Positions 25,877-35,404 of a DNA stretch of 64,000 nt are shown one piece after another; the stretch's first letter is position 1, and each line of letters opens with the position of its first letter. The translations under genes and the position numbers were made by a program. Source of the stretch: Pseudohongiella nitratireducens (GTDB lineage: Bacteria; Pseudomonadota; Gammaproteobacteria; Pseudomonadales; Pseudohongiellaceae); NCBI RefSeq assembly GCF_001642735.1, contig NZ_LWHM01000033.1, positions 186,001 through 250,000 of the forward strand, read 5' to 3'. The notes beneath the pieces were generated by a model that saw only the letters and a program-made list of their open reading frames with translations, ran no database searches and was not told where the DNA came from.

Positions 25877-26725
25877 ATGAACGAAACTGAAGATCAACTT
25901 GACGAAATCCAAGACAGTGACGTGGAGAGTGAGGTTGCAACGCCAGAGGTTGAGGAAGCGCTGGAAACAATTGATCAGCCCCCTCAGGAGATTGACCCTG
26001 AAACATTGGTGCAAATACTGGAGGCGGTCTTGATTTCATCGGGCCGGCCAATGTCCGTGAATTCACTGGCGGCGATCTTTCTGGAAGAAGAACGCCCGGA
26101 GAATGAACAGATTCGCGAAGCGCTGGTAACCATTGCTGAGCGCTGTGAAAACAGGGGGTTTGAGCTAAAGGAAGTGGCATCAGGGTTCCGTTATCAGGTC
26201 AGGCAGACACTTAGCCCATGGGTGGCCCGACTGTCTGAAGAGCGACCACAACGTTATACCCGTGCCTTATTGGAGACACTGGGCTTGATCGCCTATCGTC
26301 AGCCTATTACCCGTGGTGACATTGAAGAGATCAGGGGGGTGGCCGTTAGCTCAACTATTATCCGGACGTTGCTGGACCGGGAGTGGATTCGCGTGGTTGG
26401 GCATCGGGATGTCCCGGGACGTCCTGCCATGTTTGCAACGACCAGACAATTTCTTGATTACTTTAATTTGAAAAGCCTGCAAGAATTGCCGCCCTTATCT
26501 GAAATAAGAGACCTGGATCAACTCAATCCGGAGCTGGATCTGGGTGAAGACACAGGTGGCAGGGTGCTGGACTTGCCCGAGGAAACAGCACCCGAAGGTG
26601 CAGAAGAAACAGAACCGGTTGATGAGCAGTCATTGCTGGATGAAGATGAAGCAATGGCGCTGGCCAAGCGACCACTGGATGACATACTAGGTTACGGCCG
26701 CAAGCAGGAAGAAGAGAATGAGTGA
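25877..26725 (+). CDS. scpB: Segregation and condensation protein ScpB
   Basis: ScpB dimers bind ScpA within the condensin complex. Two winged-helix domains (about 35-115 and 125-200) include the conserved RYTRALLETLGLIAYRQPI and ITRGDIEEIRGV. N- and C-terminal extensions are acidic and low-complexity; 282 residues is long for the family because of them. Its end overlaps rluB by 8 bases. Confidence 0.94.
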   Translation: MNETEDQLDEIQDSDVESEVATPEVEEALETIDQPPQEIDPETLVQILEAVLISSGRPMSVNSLAAIFLEEERPENEQIREALVTIAERCENRGFELKEVASGFRYQVRQTLSPWVARLSEERPQRYTRALLETLGLIAYRQPITRGDIEEIRGVAVSSTIIRTLLDREWIRVVGHRDVPGRPAMFATTRQFLDYFNLKSLQELPPLSEIRDLDQLNPELDLGEDTGGRVLDLPEETAPEGAEETEPVDEQSLLDEDEAMALAKRPLDDILGYGRKQEEENE

Positions 26726-27527
26726 CGTCGTTAATGACGAGAAATTACAGAAAGTCCTTGCCCGTGCCGGGTTCGGATCCCGTCGTGAAATGGAAGGCTG
26801 GATCGGCGAAGGGCGTGTCATTGTCAATGGTAAAACAGCGACACTGGGCGATCGTGTCAGTGCTGATGATGCCATTACGGTTGACGGCAAGAAAGTTGCC
26901 AATACAGCCGCGAATCAGGAGATGACCCGGGTTTTACTTTATAACAAACCCGAGCAGGAAATTTGTTCGCGCAATGACCCTGAAGGTCGTATCTCGGTTT
27001 TCGATCATTTGCCTCCTATTAAGCATGGTCGCTGGGTCGCGGTAGGGCGGCTTGATTTCAATACCAGTGGGCTTTTGCTTTTTACCACTGACGGGGAATT
27101 GGCTAATCGTTTGATGCACCCGTCTTCAGGTATCGACCGGGAGTATGCGGTACGGATCAATGGCGAAGTCAGTGATGAAATGATTGAAACTGTCAAACGT
27201 GGTGTTGATCTTGATGGTGACGGACATCTGTGTCGCTTTACTGATGTGCAGTATTACGCCGGAGAGGGGCGCAATCGCTGGTATCACGTTGTGATTATGG
27301 AAGGGCGGAACCGTGAAGTCCGACGCTTATGGGAATCTCAGGGCGTCAGGGTGAGCAGACTGAAACGGGTACGATATGGACCGGTGTTTATCCCGAGCCG
27401 GGTGAAACAGGGACAGTTCTATGAAATGAAAGTGCCTGAGGTGATCGGCTTGTATGAGACTGTTGAGTTAGCACCGCCATCAGGAACGACGCGCCGGCCT
27501 GCCCGACAACGCAAACACAGGCGCTAG
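26718..27527 (+). CDS. rluB: 23S rRNA pseudouridine synthase RluB
   Basis: RluB makes pseudouridine 2605 in 23S rRNA. An N-terminal S4 domain (KVLARAGFGSRREMEGWI) is followed by the synthase domain with the catalytic Asp in GRLDFNTSGLLLFT and the NREVRRLWE motif. The C-terminus is short and basic (RRPARQRKHRR). 269 residues. Last gene of the trpS-scpA-scpB-rluB group, facing the minus-strand signalling genes. Confidence 0.93.
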   Translation: MSDVVNDEKLQKVLARAGFGSRREMEGWIGEGRVIVNGKTATLGDRVSADDAITVDGKKVANTAANQEMTRVLLYNKPEQEICSRNDPEGRISVFDHLPPIKHGRWVAVGRLDFNTSGLLLFTTDGELANRLMHPSSGIDREYAVRINGEVSDEMIETVKRGVDLDGDGHLCRFTDVQYYAGEGRNRWYHVVIMEGRNREVRRLWESQGVRVSRLKRVRYGPVFIPSRVKQGQFYEMKVPEVIGLYETVELAPPSGTTRRPARQRKHRR

Positions 27528-27555
27528 TCGGGTCAATACATCATACAAGACAGTA

Positions 27556-27915
27556 TCAGTTACCGGGCTCCAGGCTGCTTTTTAGCTGCTCAACTAATTT
27601 AGGTATTAATGCCTCGATTAACTGGAGCTCCTGTTCAGTGAAGCGCTGGTCACGGGTAAAACTGATCTCTCCCAGGTAAGTATCCGTCATCAGCAGCCGG
27701 TATTCGCAAGTGTGTCGGGCTGACTTGCCCAGGCGAATATCAACGTCAAGGTCGGCATTATGATAATGCAGCCCGTCCATGCCAATGCCTTTGGTCAGGC
27801 GGTTGAGCAATCGACGTTGCAGCGCCGCAAGGGCGTGGCTTTTGTCAAGAAGGTTCCCGTCTGTAAGCGTTTGTGAATCAGTGCTCAGCGGTGATGCGCT
27901 CGTTCCTGCTTGCAT
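27556..27915 (-). CDS. Small protein resembling the sensor half of the adjacent diguanylate cyclase
   Basis: A 119-residue soluble protein. Its central part (GLHYHNADLDVDIRLG, CEYRLLMTDTYLGEISFTR, FTEQELQLIEALIPKL) lines up with residues 66-130 of the neighbouring diguanylate cyclase (GISYAAYPQADLLLIG, AAYRLRARDDDFGELTLFR, LLPEELADLELLLGTL). It therefore looks like a stand-alone copy of that GAF-like sensor domain. No catalytic domain is present. I chose ATG 27915 (GGGAG 7 bases upstream); GTG 27921 overlaps the upstream stop. A partner or competitor role is inference. Confidence 0.7.
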   Translation of the reverse strand: MQAGTSASPLSTDSQTLTDGNLLDKSHALAALQRRLLNRLTKGIGMDGLHYHNADLDVDIRLGKSARHTCEYRLLMTDTYLGEISFTRDQRFTEQELQLIEALIPKLVEQLKSSLEPGN

Positions 27916-27917
27916 GA

Positions 27918-28859
27918 TCACTCTCCCGTTGAGTGGATTAGATGGGTATTTTCTGCACAGCAGAAATCATTTCCACCGCGATTTTTAATCTTGTACATGG
28001 CCATGTCGGCACGCCTGATCATAGAATCCGTGCTGTCGCCCGACTGGTATGCTGCCAGGCCGATACTGGCAGTAATCTGAAAGTCTGCCTGATTGGCAGT
28101 GATGGTCTGACTGGCTATTGCATTGCGGATTCTTTCTGCTGCAACCATGGCGCCTTTTGCTTCGGTGTCGCGAAGAATGATGACAAACTCTTCGCCACCA
28201 AAGCGGTAACTCTGATCCGATTGTCGGTTCAGCCTGCCCAGCAAGTCACTGAATTGTCTCAGTACCTGGTCTCCAACCTGATGTCCGTGTGTATCATTAA
28301 CGGATTTGAATTTATCAATATCAAGCAACATCAAAGACAGAGGTCTTTGGTGACGATTGGCAATGGCGATTTCCTGTTCGAGCTGCTCAGTCATTGCCAT
28401 GCGGTTGCCCAGCCCCGTCAAAGGGTCCTTGCGTGATGCTTTAATGGCATTCTGGTATTGGCGGGCGTTTCGTAAGGGGGATATTAATGTGCCGAGCAGT
28501 AGTTCCAGGTCGGCAAGCTCCTCAGGCAGGAGGCGCTTGTGACGGAAGAGGGTGAGTTCTCCAAAGTCGTCATCACGGGCGCGCAGCCGGTAGGCAGCCT
28601 GGTGAGGCTGTTGTTCACCGATCAATAAAAGATCTGCCTGCGGGTAGGCTGCATAGCTGATACCGTCAATGGCAAAATGTTCAGCAACACGTTCGTGGAA
28701 AGTCGCCAGAATCTGCTGATTATGCAGGGAGGCCTGAAGCTGGCTAAGAAGTCGCCAATACAGGGCGGACAGGTTTTTATCGCCTGCTTTTTTGTCAGCA
28801 GAAGCTGAATGACTGCGTTGTTGGTCCTGGCTGTCTAGTGTTGCTTTTGCCAATTCCAT
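27918..28859 (-). CDS. Diguanylate cyclase (GGDEF) with N-terminal GAF-like domain
   Basis: Makes cyclic di-GMP from two GTP. The C-terminal GGDEF domain (about 140-305) has the active site GGEEF at 221-225, the segment LLDIDKFKSVND that binds metal and substrate, and an intact inhibitory site RQSD at 212-215, five residues before GGEEF, so product inhibition is expected. Residues 30-135 are a GAF-like sensor. No membrane segment, so cytoplasmic. 313 residues. GGGAG precedes the ATG. Its stop nearly abuts the small sensor-like gene downstream. Confidence 0.92.
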   Translation of the reverse strand: MELAKATLDSQDQQRSHSASADKKAGDKNLSALYWRLLSQLQASLHNQQILATFHERVAEHFAIDGISYAAYPQADLLLIGEQQPHQAAYRLRARDDDFGELTLFRHKRLLPEELADLELLLGTLISPLRNARQYQNAIKASRKDPLTGLGNRMAMTEQLEQEIAIANRHQRPLSLMLLDIDKFKSVNDTHGHQVGDQVLRQFSDLLGRLNRQSDQSYRFGGEEFVIILRDTEAKGAMVAAERIRNAIASQTITANQADFQITASIGLAAYQSGDSTDSMIRRADMAMYKIKNRGGNDFCCAENTHLIHSTGE

Positions 28860-28969
28860 AGCTTTCTCCCTGGAATATGTTCTGGCAAAAGCTAAGCGAG
28901 AAACGTGCCAACAAGAGAATAGCTAATAATATCAGATGGATAGGTTTGCTGTATGTTCTGTTAAGGCGT

Positions 28970-28995
28970 GGGAGTGGCAATAAATTGCCGCTCCC
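28970..28995. terminator. Hairpin 18 bases after the yciK stop
   Basis: GGGAGTGGCAA (28970-28980) and TTGCCGCTCCC (28985-28995) form an 11-bp stem with one G-T pair on the plus strand (one A-C mismatch on the minus) and a 4-base loop. It lies just beyond the end of the mtaD-ubiG-mupP-yciK operon. There is no T-run, so it may act as a 3' stabiliser or with Rho. Confidence 0.45.
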
Positions 28996-29012
28996 GGCAA
29001 AGTGACGTTCAA

Positions 29013-29798
29013 TTAATTGGCGGAGGCAACATCATTATTGATTCTTGCCAGTAACTCTCTGATTTCGATCGCTTCGCCGTGCAGGTGCTGACTTTGCGGC
29101 GCCATCAGGTAGAGGTAGGCAGGCATCAGGGATTCCGGCGTAGGCAGTGTGGCCGGATCCTCGGCAGGATAGGCGGCGCGTCGCATGGATGTTCTGGTGG
29201 CACCGGGGTTTATGGTGTTCACCCTCACGTTAGACGTGTTGCCCAGTTCATCGGCCAGTACCTGCATGAATCCTTCGGTGGCAAATTTTGAGACGGCATA
29301 GGCTCCCCAATAAGCTCGACCTTGTCGACCGACACTGGAGGAGGTCAGCAATATGCGGGCATCTTCTGCGGCCTGTAATGCGGCGAGGGTGGCTCTGGTG
29401 AGCTTGAATACTGCGTTAACATTGACCTGAATAACCTTGTCCCAGTTTTCCGCCGGGTAATATTGAATCGGGCTGGTTCCTCCCAGAATAGAGGCGTTGT
29501 GCAGTAACCCGTCAAGCTTGCCGAATTGTGATGTGATCGCTTCACCCAGGGCGTTGTAGTCATCCTGGATGGCGGTAGCCAGATCCAGCGGGTGGATAAT
29601 GGGTTCCGGGAGCCCTTCCGCCATTATTGCGTCGTAGACTGCTTCCAGCTTTTCCTGAGTGCGACCCAGTAATATGACTTGTGCCTGCTGGCGGGCATAG
29701 GCCATAGCAGCGGCTTTGCCAATACCGTCACCAGCGCCTGTTACCAGGATGGTTTTATTCGTTAAGTCAGGTGACGTCATTGTATAAGTGCTAGTCAT
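29013..29798 (-). CDS. yciK: YciK-type short-chain dehydrogenase/reductase
   Basis: NAD(P)-dependent SDR-fold oxidoreductase of unknown substrate. Motifs: ILVTGAGDGIGKAAA (cofactor loop TGxxxGIG), HNASILGG, catalytic Ser in LLTSSSVGRQG and the Tyr-x-x-x-Lys pair in YAVSKFATEG. 261 residues. ATG 29798 has CAAGG upstream; ATG 29780 (MTSPDL) is an alternative. Last gene of the operon, 5 bases after mupP, the same order as in Pseudomonas. Confidence 0.88.
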   Translation of the reverse strand: MTSTYTMTSPDLTNKTILVTGAGDGIGKAAAMAYARQQAQVILLGRTQEKLEAVYDAIMAEGLPEPIIHPLDLATAIQDDYNALGEAITSQFGKLDGLLHNASILGGTSPIQYYPAENWDKVIQVNVNAVFKLTRATLAALQAAEDARILLTSSSVGRQGRAYWGAYAVSKFATEGFMQVLADELGNTSNVRVNTINPGATRTSMRRAAYPAEDPATLPTPESLMPAYLYLMAPQSQHLHGEAIEIRELLARINNDVASAN

Positions 29799-29803
29799 GC
29801 GAG

Positions 29804-30514
29804 TTACCTTGCAAGTAAACGTAGTAAAAGGGAGTGAAGTTCAGCAACATTGTCCACGATATAGTCAGCATTCCAGTCCTGGATCCCGAGTTCGTCATCG
29901 TTATTGGGCAAGGGCAAGTAACCATATCCCGCGGCGACTGTTTTCATGTCAGCGGCATGACCTGCCTGTATATCGCGCTGGTGGTCACCTACATAAATAC
30001 ATTGCTGCGGCTGCAGGCCAAGCTGCCGGGCAGCAAGCAATAAAGGTTCTGGCGATGGCTTGCGTGTCTTAACATGGTCAGGGCATATCAGCGTCGCGCA
30101 TGTGCGGTGGATGCCGAGTGATTGCAGAATGGGTTTGCTGAACCGAACCGGTTTGTTGGTGACAATGCCCCAGGGAATCCGGTGATTTTCAAGTGACTCA
30201 AGCAAAGCCGGAATGCCGGGGTAAAGGTCTGCGACTGGCTCGCGAATTTGTTGCTCGTAACGGTCAAGAAATTCTTCCAGCAGTTTGCCAAATTCAGGTG
30301 CCGAATCCGGGATTCCGGATGCCAGTGTCAGCATGGCTCGGGCGCCGGCTGACACTTTTTGGTGTAATGCCTGCTGCGATGGTTCCTGCCAACCATATTC
30401 CTGGCAAAAGTCAGCAATGACGGCTGCAAAATCGGCGGCACTGTCTAACAGTGTGCCATCGAGATCAAACAACACCGCATCTGCTGTTCCTTGGCTGGAA
30501 ACAGTCTGCGTCAT
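29804..30514 (-). CDS. mupP: HAD phosphatase, MupP (MurNAc-6-phosphate) type
   Basis: HAD hydrolase with motif I VLFDLDGTLLDS, motif II Thr in WGIVTNKP, and motif III/IV VKTRKPSPEP and YVGDHQRDIQAG. In Pseudomonas the gene between ubiG and yciK is MupP, which recycles peptidoglycan MurNAc-6-phosphate; the closely related Gph acts on phosphoglycolate. Motifs alone do not separate the two, so the name rests on position. It overlaps ubiG by 4 bases. 236 residues. Confidence 0.83.
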   Translation of the reverse strand: MTQTVSSQGTADAVLFDLDGTLLDSAADFAAVIADFCQEYGWQEPSQQALHQKVSAGARAMLTLASGIPDSAPEFGKLLEEFLDRYEQQIREPVADLYPGIPALLESLENHRIPWGIVTNKPVRFSKPILQSLGIHRTCATLICPDHVKTRKPSPEPLLLAARQLGLQPQQCIYVGDHQRDIQAGHAADMKTVAAGYGYLPLPNNDDELGIQDWNADYIVDNVAELHSLLLRLLAR

Positions 30515-31260
30515 ACCGCTTTTTCCTCGTCGGGCTTAGTATAATGGACGAGGTAATTAACAGAGACGTCATTTTCCAGGCGATATTTTTTGGTCAGCGG
30601 ATTGTAAGTCATGCCTGTCAGCTCACCTTGCTGCAAGCCGGCCTGGCGGCACCAGAATGCAAGCTCGGATGGTTTGATAAAGTGCGCGTAATCATGTGTG
30701 CCCCGGGGCAGCAGATTTAGTACATATTCGGCGCCCACAATGGCAAACAGCCAGGCTTTCGGATTGCGATTAATCGTGGACAGGAAAATATGACCGCCAG
30801 GCCTGACCAGCTTGGCGCAGGCTGACACTATCGCAGCCGGATCGGGTACGTGTTCGAGCATTTCCAGGCAGGTGACAATGTCATACTGTCCTGCCTCACG
30901 GTCAGCCATGGCCTCGGCAGCAATATTTTCATAGCGAATATCGAGCCCGCTCTCCAGTTGATGAAGGCGGGCAACCGCCAGTGAGGCTTCAGCCAGGTCG
31001 ATTGCCGTTACATCAGCACCCTGATGTGCCAGCGCTTCACTAAGGATGCCGCCACCGCAGCCAATATCGATACAGCGCTGGCCAGCAGGATTGACCTTGC
31101 GATTGATAAAGCCCATGCGCAAAGGGTTAATCTCGTGCAGGGGTTTGAATTCGCTGTTCGGATCCCACCAACGAGACGCCAGCGCCTCAAATTTACGGAT
31201 TTCAGCATCATCACGATTCTGGTTAGAGGCTGTTTGCTCTTTTTGCTGTGCTGTTGTCAT
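30511..31260 (-). CDS. ubiG: Ubiquinone biosynthesis O-methyltransferase UbiG
   Basis: SAM-dependent methyltransferase of both O-methylation steps of ubiquinone synthesis. Motif I is CIDIGCGGGILSEAL, and the family N-terminus FEALASRWWDPNSEFKPLH and the HDYAHFIKPSEL segment are present. 249 residues. It overlaps mtaD and mupP by 4 bases each, so the four genes are probably translated in series. Confidence 0.95.
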   Translation of the reverse strand: MTTAQQKEQTASNQNRDDAEIRKFEALASRWWDPNSEFKPLHEINPLRMGFINRKVNPAGQRCIDIGCGGGILSEALAHQGADVTAIDLAEASLAVARLHQLESGLDIRYENIAAEAMADREAGQYDIVTCLEMLEHVPDPAAIVSACAKLVRPGGHIFLSTINRNPKAWLFAIVGAEYVLNLLPRGTHDYAHFIKPSELAFWCRQAGLQQGELTGMTYNPLTKKYRLENDVSVNYLVHYTKPDEEKAV

Positions 31261-32606
31261 GGCGTGTTACCCAGGCGAGATTGCCAGTTCTTGGTTTGAT
31301 CGGTGATTTTACTGATATTCAGCGAAGTGAATTTGCCATCGTTAATAAGCTGACGGCCTCCAACCCAGACATGCGATACCTGGTCGCTGCGCGTACTGTA
31401 CACCAGTTGCGAGACGGGATTGTACAGTGGCAGGCTGTTCAGTTCATCCATGCGCACGGCTACGATATCAGCCAGCTTGCCTGCTTCCAGTGAGCCGATT
31501 TCCTGATCCATTCCCATCGCGCGTGCACCATTGATGGTGGCCATGCGCAACGCCTCCGTGGCGGGCAGGGCGGCGGCATCTTTAGCTACGGCTTTAGCCA
31601 GCATGGCGGCGGTGGAAAGCTCGCCAAACATATCAAGATCGTTATTGCTGGCCGCCCCATCAGTACCGAGTGCAACATTGATACCCTGTTGCTGCAATGT
31701 GTGTACCGGGCAAAAGCCACTGGCCAGCTTCAGGTTGGATTCCGGGCAGTGCACGACTGAACTGCCTGACTGCTGAAGTCGTTCGATATCGTCGTCATTT
31801 AATGCTGTGCCGTGCACACAGAGCAGGCGAGGGCTTAATAAACCCAGCTTGTCTAGACGCTCAATAGGTCGCATCCCGGTTGCAGCAATAGCGTCATCGA
31901 CCTCCTGCTGTGTTTCATGGATATGCATGTGAATAGGTACATCCAGTTCCTCAGCCAGGGTGATGATACGTTTTATCGGCTCATCGGAAACGGTATACGG
32001 CGCATGTGGACCAAAAGCGACGCTGACCAGGGTGCTGTTGCGCCAGTTGTCGTGCAGTGTTGTTGTCTTGTGTATGGCCTCATCAGTGGTGTTGGCCCAG
32101 GGTGTGGGAAAGTCAATGATTGGCGTTGCCAGCTGTACTCGTATGCCTGCATCTGAAGCGGCCTGCGCAGAGCTTTCCGGAAAGAAATACATGTCGGCAA
32201 AACAGGTTGTGCCGCCCCTGAGCATTTCGGCGATGGCCAACTGAGTTCCCTGATAAACAAAATCTTCACTGATCCACTGGCCTTCGAGTGGCCAGATATG
32301 CGACTCCAGCCAGGTTTGTAACGGTAGATCGTCAGCAATGCCGCGGAACAAGGACATCGCGGCATGTCCATGCGCATTAACCAGGCCGGGAATAAGTACA
32401 TGATCGTTTAGGCGGATCTGTTGGCTGGCTTTGTAGCGACTAAGTGCCTGGTCTTGTGGCAGGCAGTCCAGGATGCGTCCGCCATCAACCACGGCCGTGT
32501 GGTGTTCCAGTAAGCGGTTATCCGCATCCACGGGAATGATCCAGCGGGCATGAATCATCAGCTCAACGGACTTCACTGGCTCTGACCTCGATTCTGTCTC
32601 TGTCAT
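31257..32606 (-). CDS. mtaD: 5'-methylthioadenosine/S-adenosylhomocysteine deaminase
   Basis: Amidohydrolase that removes ammonia from methylthioadenosine or S-adenosylhomocysteine. Metal-binding His pair in VNAHGHAAMSLFRG, further ligands in HMHIHET, SNLKLASG and the Asp in ALGTDGAASNND. 449 residues, typical. In Pseudomonas the gene next to ubiG and gyrA has this activity. Divergent from gyrA with 212 bases between starts. Confidence 0.9.
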   Translation of the reverse strand: MTETESRSEPVKSVELMIHARWIIPVDADNRLLEHHTAVVDGGRILDCLPQDQALSRYKASQQIRLNDHVLIPGLVNAHGHAAMSLFRGIADDLPLQTWLESHIWPLEGQWISEDFVYQGTQLAIAEMLRGGTTCFADMYFFPESSAQAASDAGIRVQLATPIIDFPTPWANTTDEAIHKTTTLHDNWRNSTLVSVAFGPHAPYTVSDEPIKRIITLAEELDVPIHMHIHETQQEVDDAIAATGMRPIERLDKLGLLSPRLLCVHGTALNDDDIERLQQSGSSVVHCPESNLKLASGFCPVHTLQQQGINVALGTDGAASNNDLDMFGELSTAAMLAKAVAKDAAALPATEALRMATINGARAMGMDQEIGSLEAGKLADIVAVRMDELNSLPLYNPVSQLVYSTRSDQVSHVWVGGRQLINDGKFTSLNISKITDQTKNWQSRLGNTP

Positions 32607-32634
32607 AAGGTGTTCCCGGATAAATTTGGCGTGA

Positions 32635-32640
32635 ATTATA
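32635..32640 (-). promoter_or_regulatory. Candidate -10 element for the mtaD operon
   Basis: Minus strand TATAAT (complement of 32635-32640), a perfect -10, lies 29 bases upstream of the mtaD ATG. No clear -35 is seen 16-18 bases further up. The rest of the 212-base mtaD-gyrA gap shows no other strong feature; a TAGAAT near 32712 could serve gyrA. Confidence 0.4.
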
Positions 32641-32818
32641 CCTGAATCTGGCAGATGGATCGCTGTTGCGCCTCTAATTCCATAGTTATGTGCGAATAGC
32701 GGCCTTTATGATAGAATTAGGCGGTTAATTAATGCCTTGCCATATTGCCGAACAATTCGGATTTTTCACCAGCCGGTGCGGATGGTCAGGCTGATTCTGG
32801 CCAAAAAATGGAAAACGT

Positions 32819-35404
32819 ATGACGGAATCTACCAACCAGGTTTTACCCGTTTCGCTAGAAAGCGAAATGCGGGAATCTTACCTAGCTTACGCAATGAGTG
32901 TCATTGTCGGGCGAGCACTGCCCGATGTCAGAGATGGATTGAAGCCCGTACACCGTCGTGTTCTCTATGCGATGAACGTGCTCAATAATGACTGGAACAA
33001 ACCCTACAAAAAATCTGCCCGTGTCGTCGGTGATGTGATCGGTAAATACCATCCGCATGGTGATTCTGCTGTGTACGATACTATCGTGCGAATGGCCCAG
33101 GATTTCTCATTGCGATATCCCCTGGTAGATGGTCAGGGTAACTTTGGCTCTATCGACGGTGATGCGGCTGCCGCCATGCGTTATACCGAGATTCGCATGA
33201 TGCGTATCGCCCATGATTTGATGGCTGATCTTGACAAGGAAACCGTCAACTTTTCCGATAACTATGACGGCACAGATATTATCCCGGATGTTTTTCCGAC
33301 CCAGATTCCGAACCTGCTGGTTAACGGTTCTTCTGGTATCGCCGTTGGTATGGCAACCAATATTCCTCCCCATAATCTGGGTGAAGTGATCGATGCCAGT
33401 CTGGCTTTGCTGGACAATGAAGACATCAGCATTGATGAGTTGATGGAGTTTGTCACTGGGCCTGATTTCCCAACGGCCGCGATCATCAATGGTAAAGCCG
33501 GCATTATCGAAGCTTACAAAACCGGTCGCGGCCGCATTTATATGCGCGCTCGTGCCGAGATTGTTGAAGACCCCAAGAATGGTCGTCAAACCATTATCGT
33601 TACCGAGATTCCTTATCAGCTCAATAAGGCCCGTCTGATTGAAAAGATCGCCGAGCTGGTTAAAGACAAAAAAATAGAAGGCATCAGTGAGCTGCGTGAT
33701 GAGTCCGACAAAGATGGTTTGCGGATTGTCATCGAGCTTCGCCGTGGTGAGGTGGGTGAGGTTGTCCTGAATAACCTGTATGCCCAGACTCAGATGCAGG
33801 CCGTGTTTGGTATTAACATGGTTGCGCTGGTCGATGGCGAGCCCCGTCTGCTGAACCTGAAAGAAATCCTGCAGGCCTTCCTGCGTCATCGCCGTGAAGT
33901 CGTCACCAGGCGCACGATTTACCTGTTGCGCAAAGCGCGTGAAAAAGGCCATATCCTGGAAGGTTTGGCAGTGGCGCTGGCAAATATCGATGATGTGATT
34001 CAGCTGATCAAGGAGTCCCCTAGCTCGGCTGAGGCGAAAGAAAAGTTGCTGTCTCGTTCCTGGCAGTCTTCCAGTGTGCTGGCCATGCTGGAAGCCAGCG
34101 GTGCCGATACCTGCCGCCCGGAAGAACTGCCGGAAGAGTTTGGCTTGAAAGGGGAGGAATATTACCTTTCACCCGCTCAGGCACAGGCAATCCTCGACTT
34201 GAGATTGCACCGTCTGACAGGTCTTGAACATGAAAAGCTTATCAATGATTACAAAGAGTTATTAAAACAAATTGCAGACTTTCTTGAGATCCTGGGCAGC
34301 GAGTCACGCCTGTTTGAAGTGCTGCGTGAAGAGATGAACCATGTTAGGGACAGTTATGCTGACGAACGACGTACTGAGATCGTTGGTTCGCAGCTGGACC
34401 TGACCATGGAAGACCTGATTACCCAGGAAGACCGCGTTGTTACCATCTCCCGAAGCGGGTATGCCAAGTCGCAACCGCTGACAGACTATCAGGCTCAGCG
34501 TCGGGGTGGCATGGGCAAGGCGGCAGCCTCAGTAAAAGATGAAGACGTGGTCGAGCACCTGCTGATTGCCAACAGCCACGATACGTTATTGTGTTTCTCC
34601 AGCTTTGGTAAAGTTTACTGGATCCGTGTGTTTAATATTCCAATAGCCAGCCGCACATCCCGCGGTCGGCCTTTGGTTAATATTCTGCCGCTGGAAGAAG
34701 GTGAGCAGATTACCAGCATGTTGCCGGTAAATGATTATGAAGCGGGTCACTTTATCGTGATGGCGACACTTCGCGGCACCATCAAGAAGACGCCGCTGGA
34801 AAACTTCTCACGTCCTCGCAGTGTGGGGCTGCGTGCGATCGAGCTTGATGAGGGCGATCGCCTGATTGGCACCGCATTGACTAACGGGGAGCGGGAAATC
34901 ATGCTGCTGAGCAGCAGCGGCAAGGCGATACGCTTTAAAGAAAGTGATGTCCGTGCCATGGGCCGGACAGCTCGCGGTGTGCGCGGTATCAAAATGGCTG
35001 AAGGTCATGAAATGATCTCTCTGATCATTGCCGATGATGAAAAGCAGGTGCTCACCGTGAGTGAGTATGGCTACGGCAAACGGACTTCTACCGAAGAATT
35101 TCCAGTCTACGGTCGTGGCGGCCAGGGTGTCATAGCCATGCAAACCAGTGAACGAAATGGTTCTTTGGTTGGTGCTGTTCAGGTCGAAGAGGGTGATCAG
35201 ATTATGCTGATCTCCAATAAAGGGACGCTGGTGCGCACTCGTGTGGATGAAGTTTCAGTCCTCAGCCGAAACACCCAGGGTGTCAGACTGATCAAGCTCA
35301 AAAAAGACGAAACCCTGGTTGGTATTGAGCAGGTGGCCGATGCTGAAACTGCTGAGCTGATCGATGGCGCTGACGAACCGGAATCTGGCGACAGCGATGA
35401 GTGA
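32819..35404 (+). CDS. gyrA: DNA gyrase subunit A
   Basis: Cleaves and rejoins DNA in gyrase. The catalytic Tyr is Y122 (RYTEIRM). Quinolone-determining positions S83 and D87 (HGDSAVYD) are of the sensitive type. The C-terminal pinwheel domain carries the GyrA box QRRGGMGK needed for DNA wrapping. 861 residues, with an acidic tail. The last bases overlap the pheA start (ATGAGTGA). Confidence 0.97.
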   Translation: MTESTNQVLPVSLESEMRESYLAYAMSVIVGRALPDVRDGLKPVHRRVLYAMNVLNNDWNKPYKKSARVVGDVIGKYHPHGDSAVYDTIVRMAQDFSLRYPLVDGQGNFGSIDGDAAAAMRYTEIRMMRIAHDLMADLDKETVNFSDNYDGTDIIPDVFPTQIPNLLVNGSSGIAVGMATNIPPHNLGEVIDASLALLDNEDISIDELMEFVTGPDFPTAAIINGKAGIIEAYKTGRGRIYMRARAEIVEDPKNGRQTIIVTEIPYQLNKARLIEKIAELVKDKKIEGISELRDESDKDGLRIVIELRRGEVGEVVLNNLYAQTQMQAVFGINMVALVDGEPRLLNLKEILQAFLRHRREVVTRRTIYLLRKAREKGHILEGLAVALANIDDVIQLIKESPSSAEAKEKLLSRSWQSSSVLAMLEASGADTCRPEELPEEFGLKGEEYYLSPAQAQAILDLRLHRLTGLEHEKLINDYKELLKQIADFLEILGSESRLFEVLREEMNHVRDSYADERRTEIVGSQLDLTMEDLITQEDRVVTISRSGYAKSQPLTDYQAQRRGGMGKAAASVKDEDVVEHLLIANSHDTLLCFSSFGKVYWIRVFNIPIASRTSRGRPLVNILPLEEGEQITSMLPVNDYEAGHFIVMATLRGTIKKTPLENFSRPRSVGLRAIELDEGDRLIGTALTNGEREIMLLSSSGKAIRFKESDVRAMGRTARGVRGIKMAEGHEMISLIIADDEKQVLTVSEYGYGKRTSTEEFPVYGRGGQGVIAMQTSERNGSLVGAVQVEEGDQIMLISNKGTLVRTRVDEVSVLSRNTQGVRLIKLKKDETLVGIEQVADAETAELIDGADEPESGDSDE

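Noticed and set aside
33107-33952. Open frame of 281 codons antisense to gyrA
   Set aside because: Lies wholly inside gyrA, has no ribosome site or family resemblance, and follows from the codon bias of the real gene.
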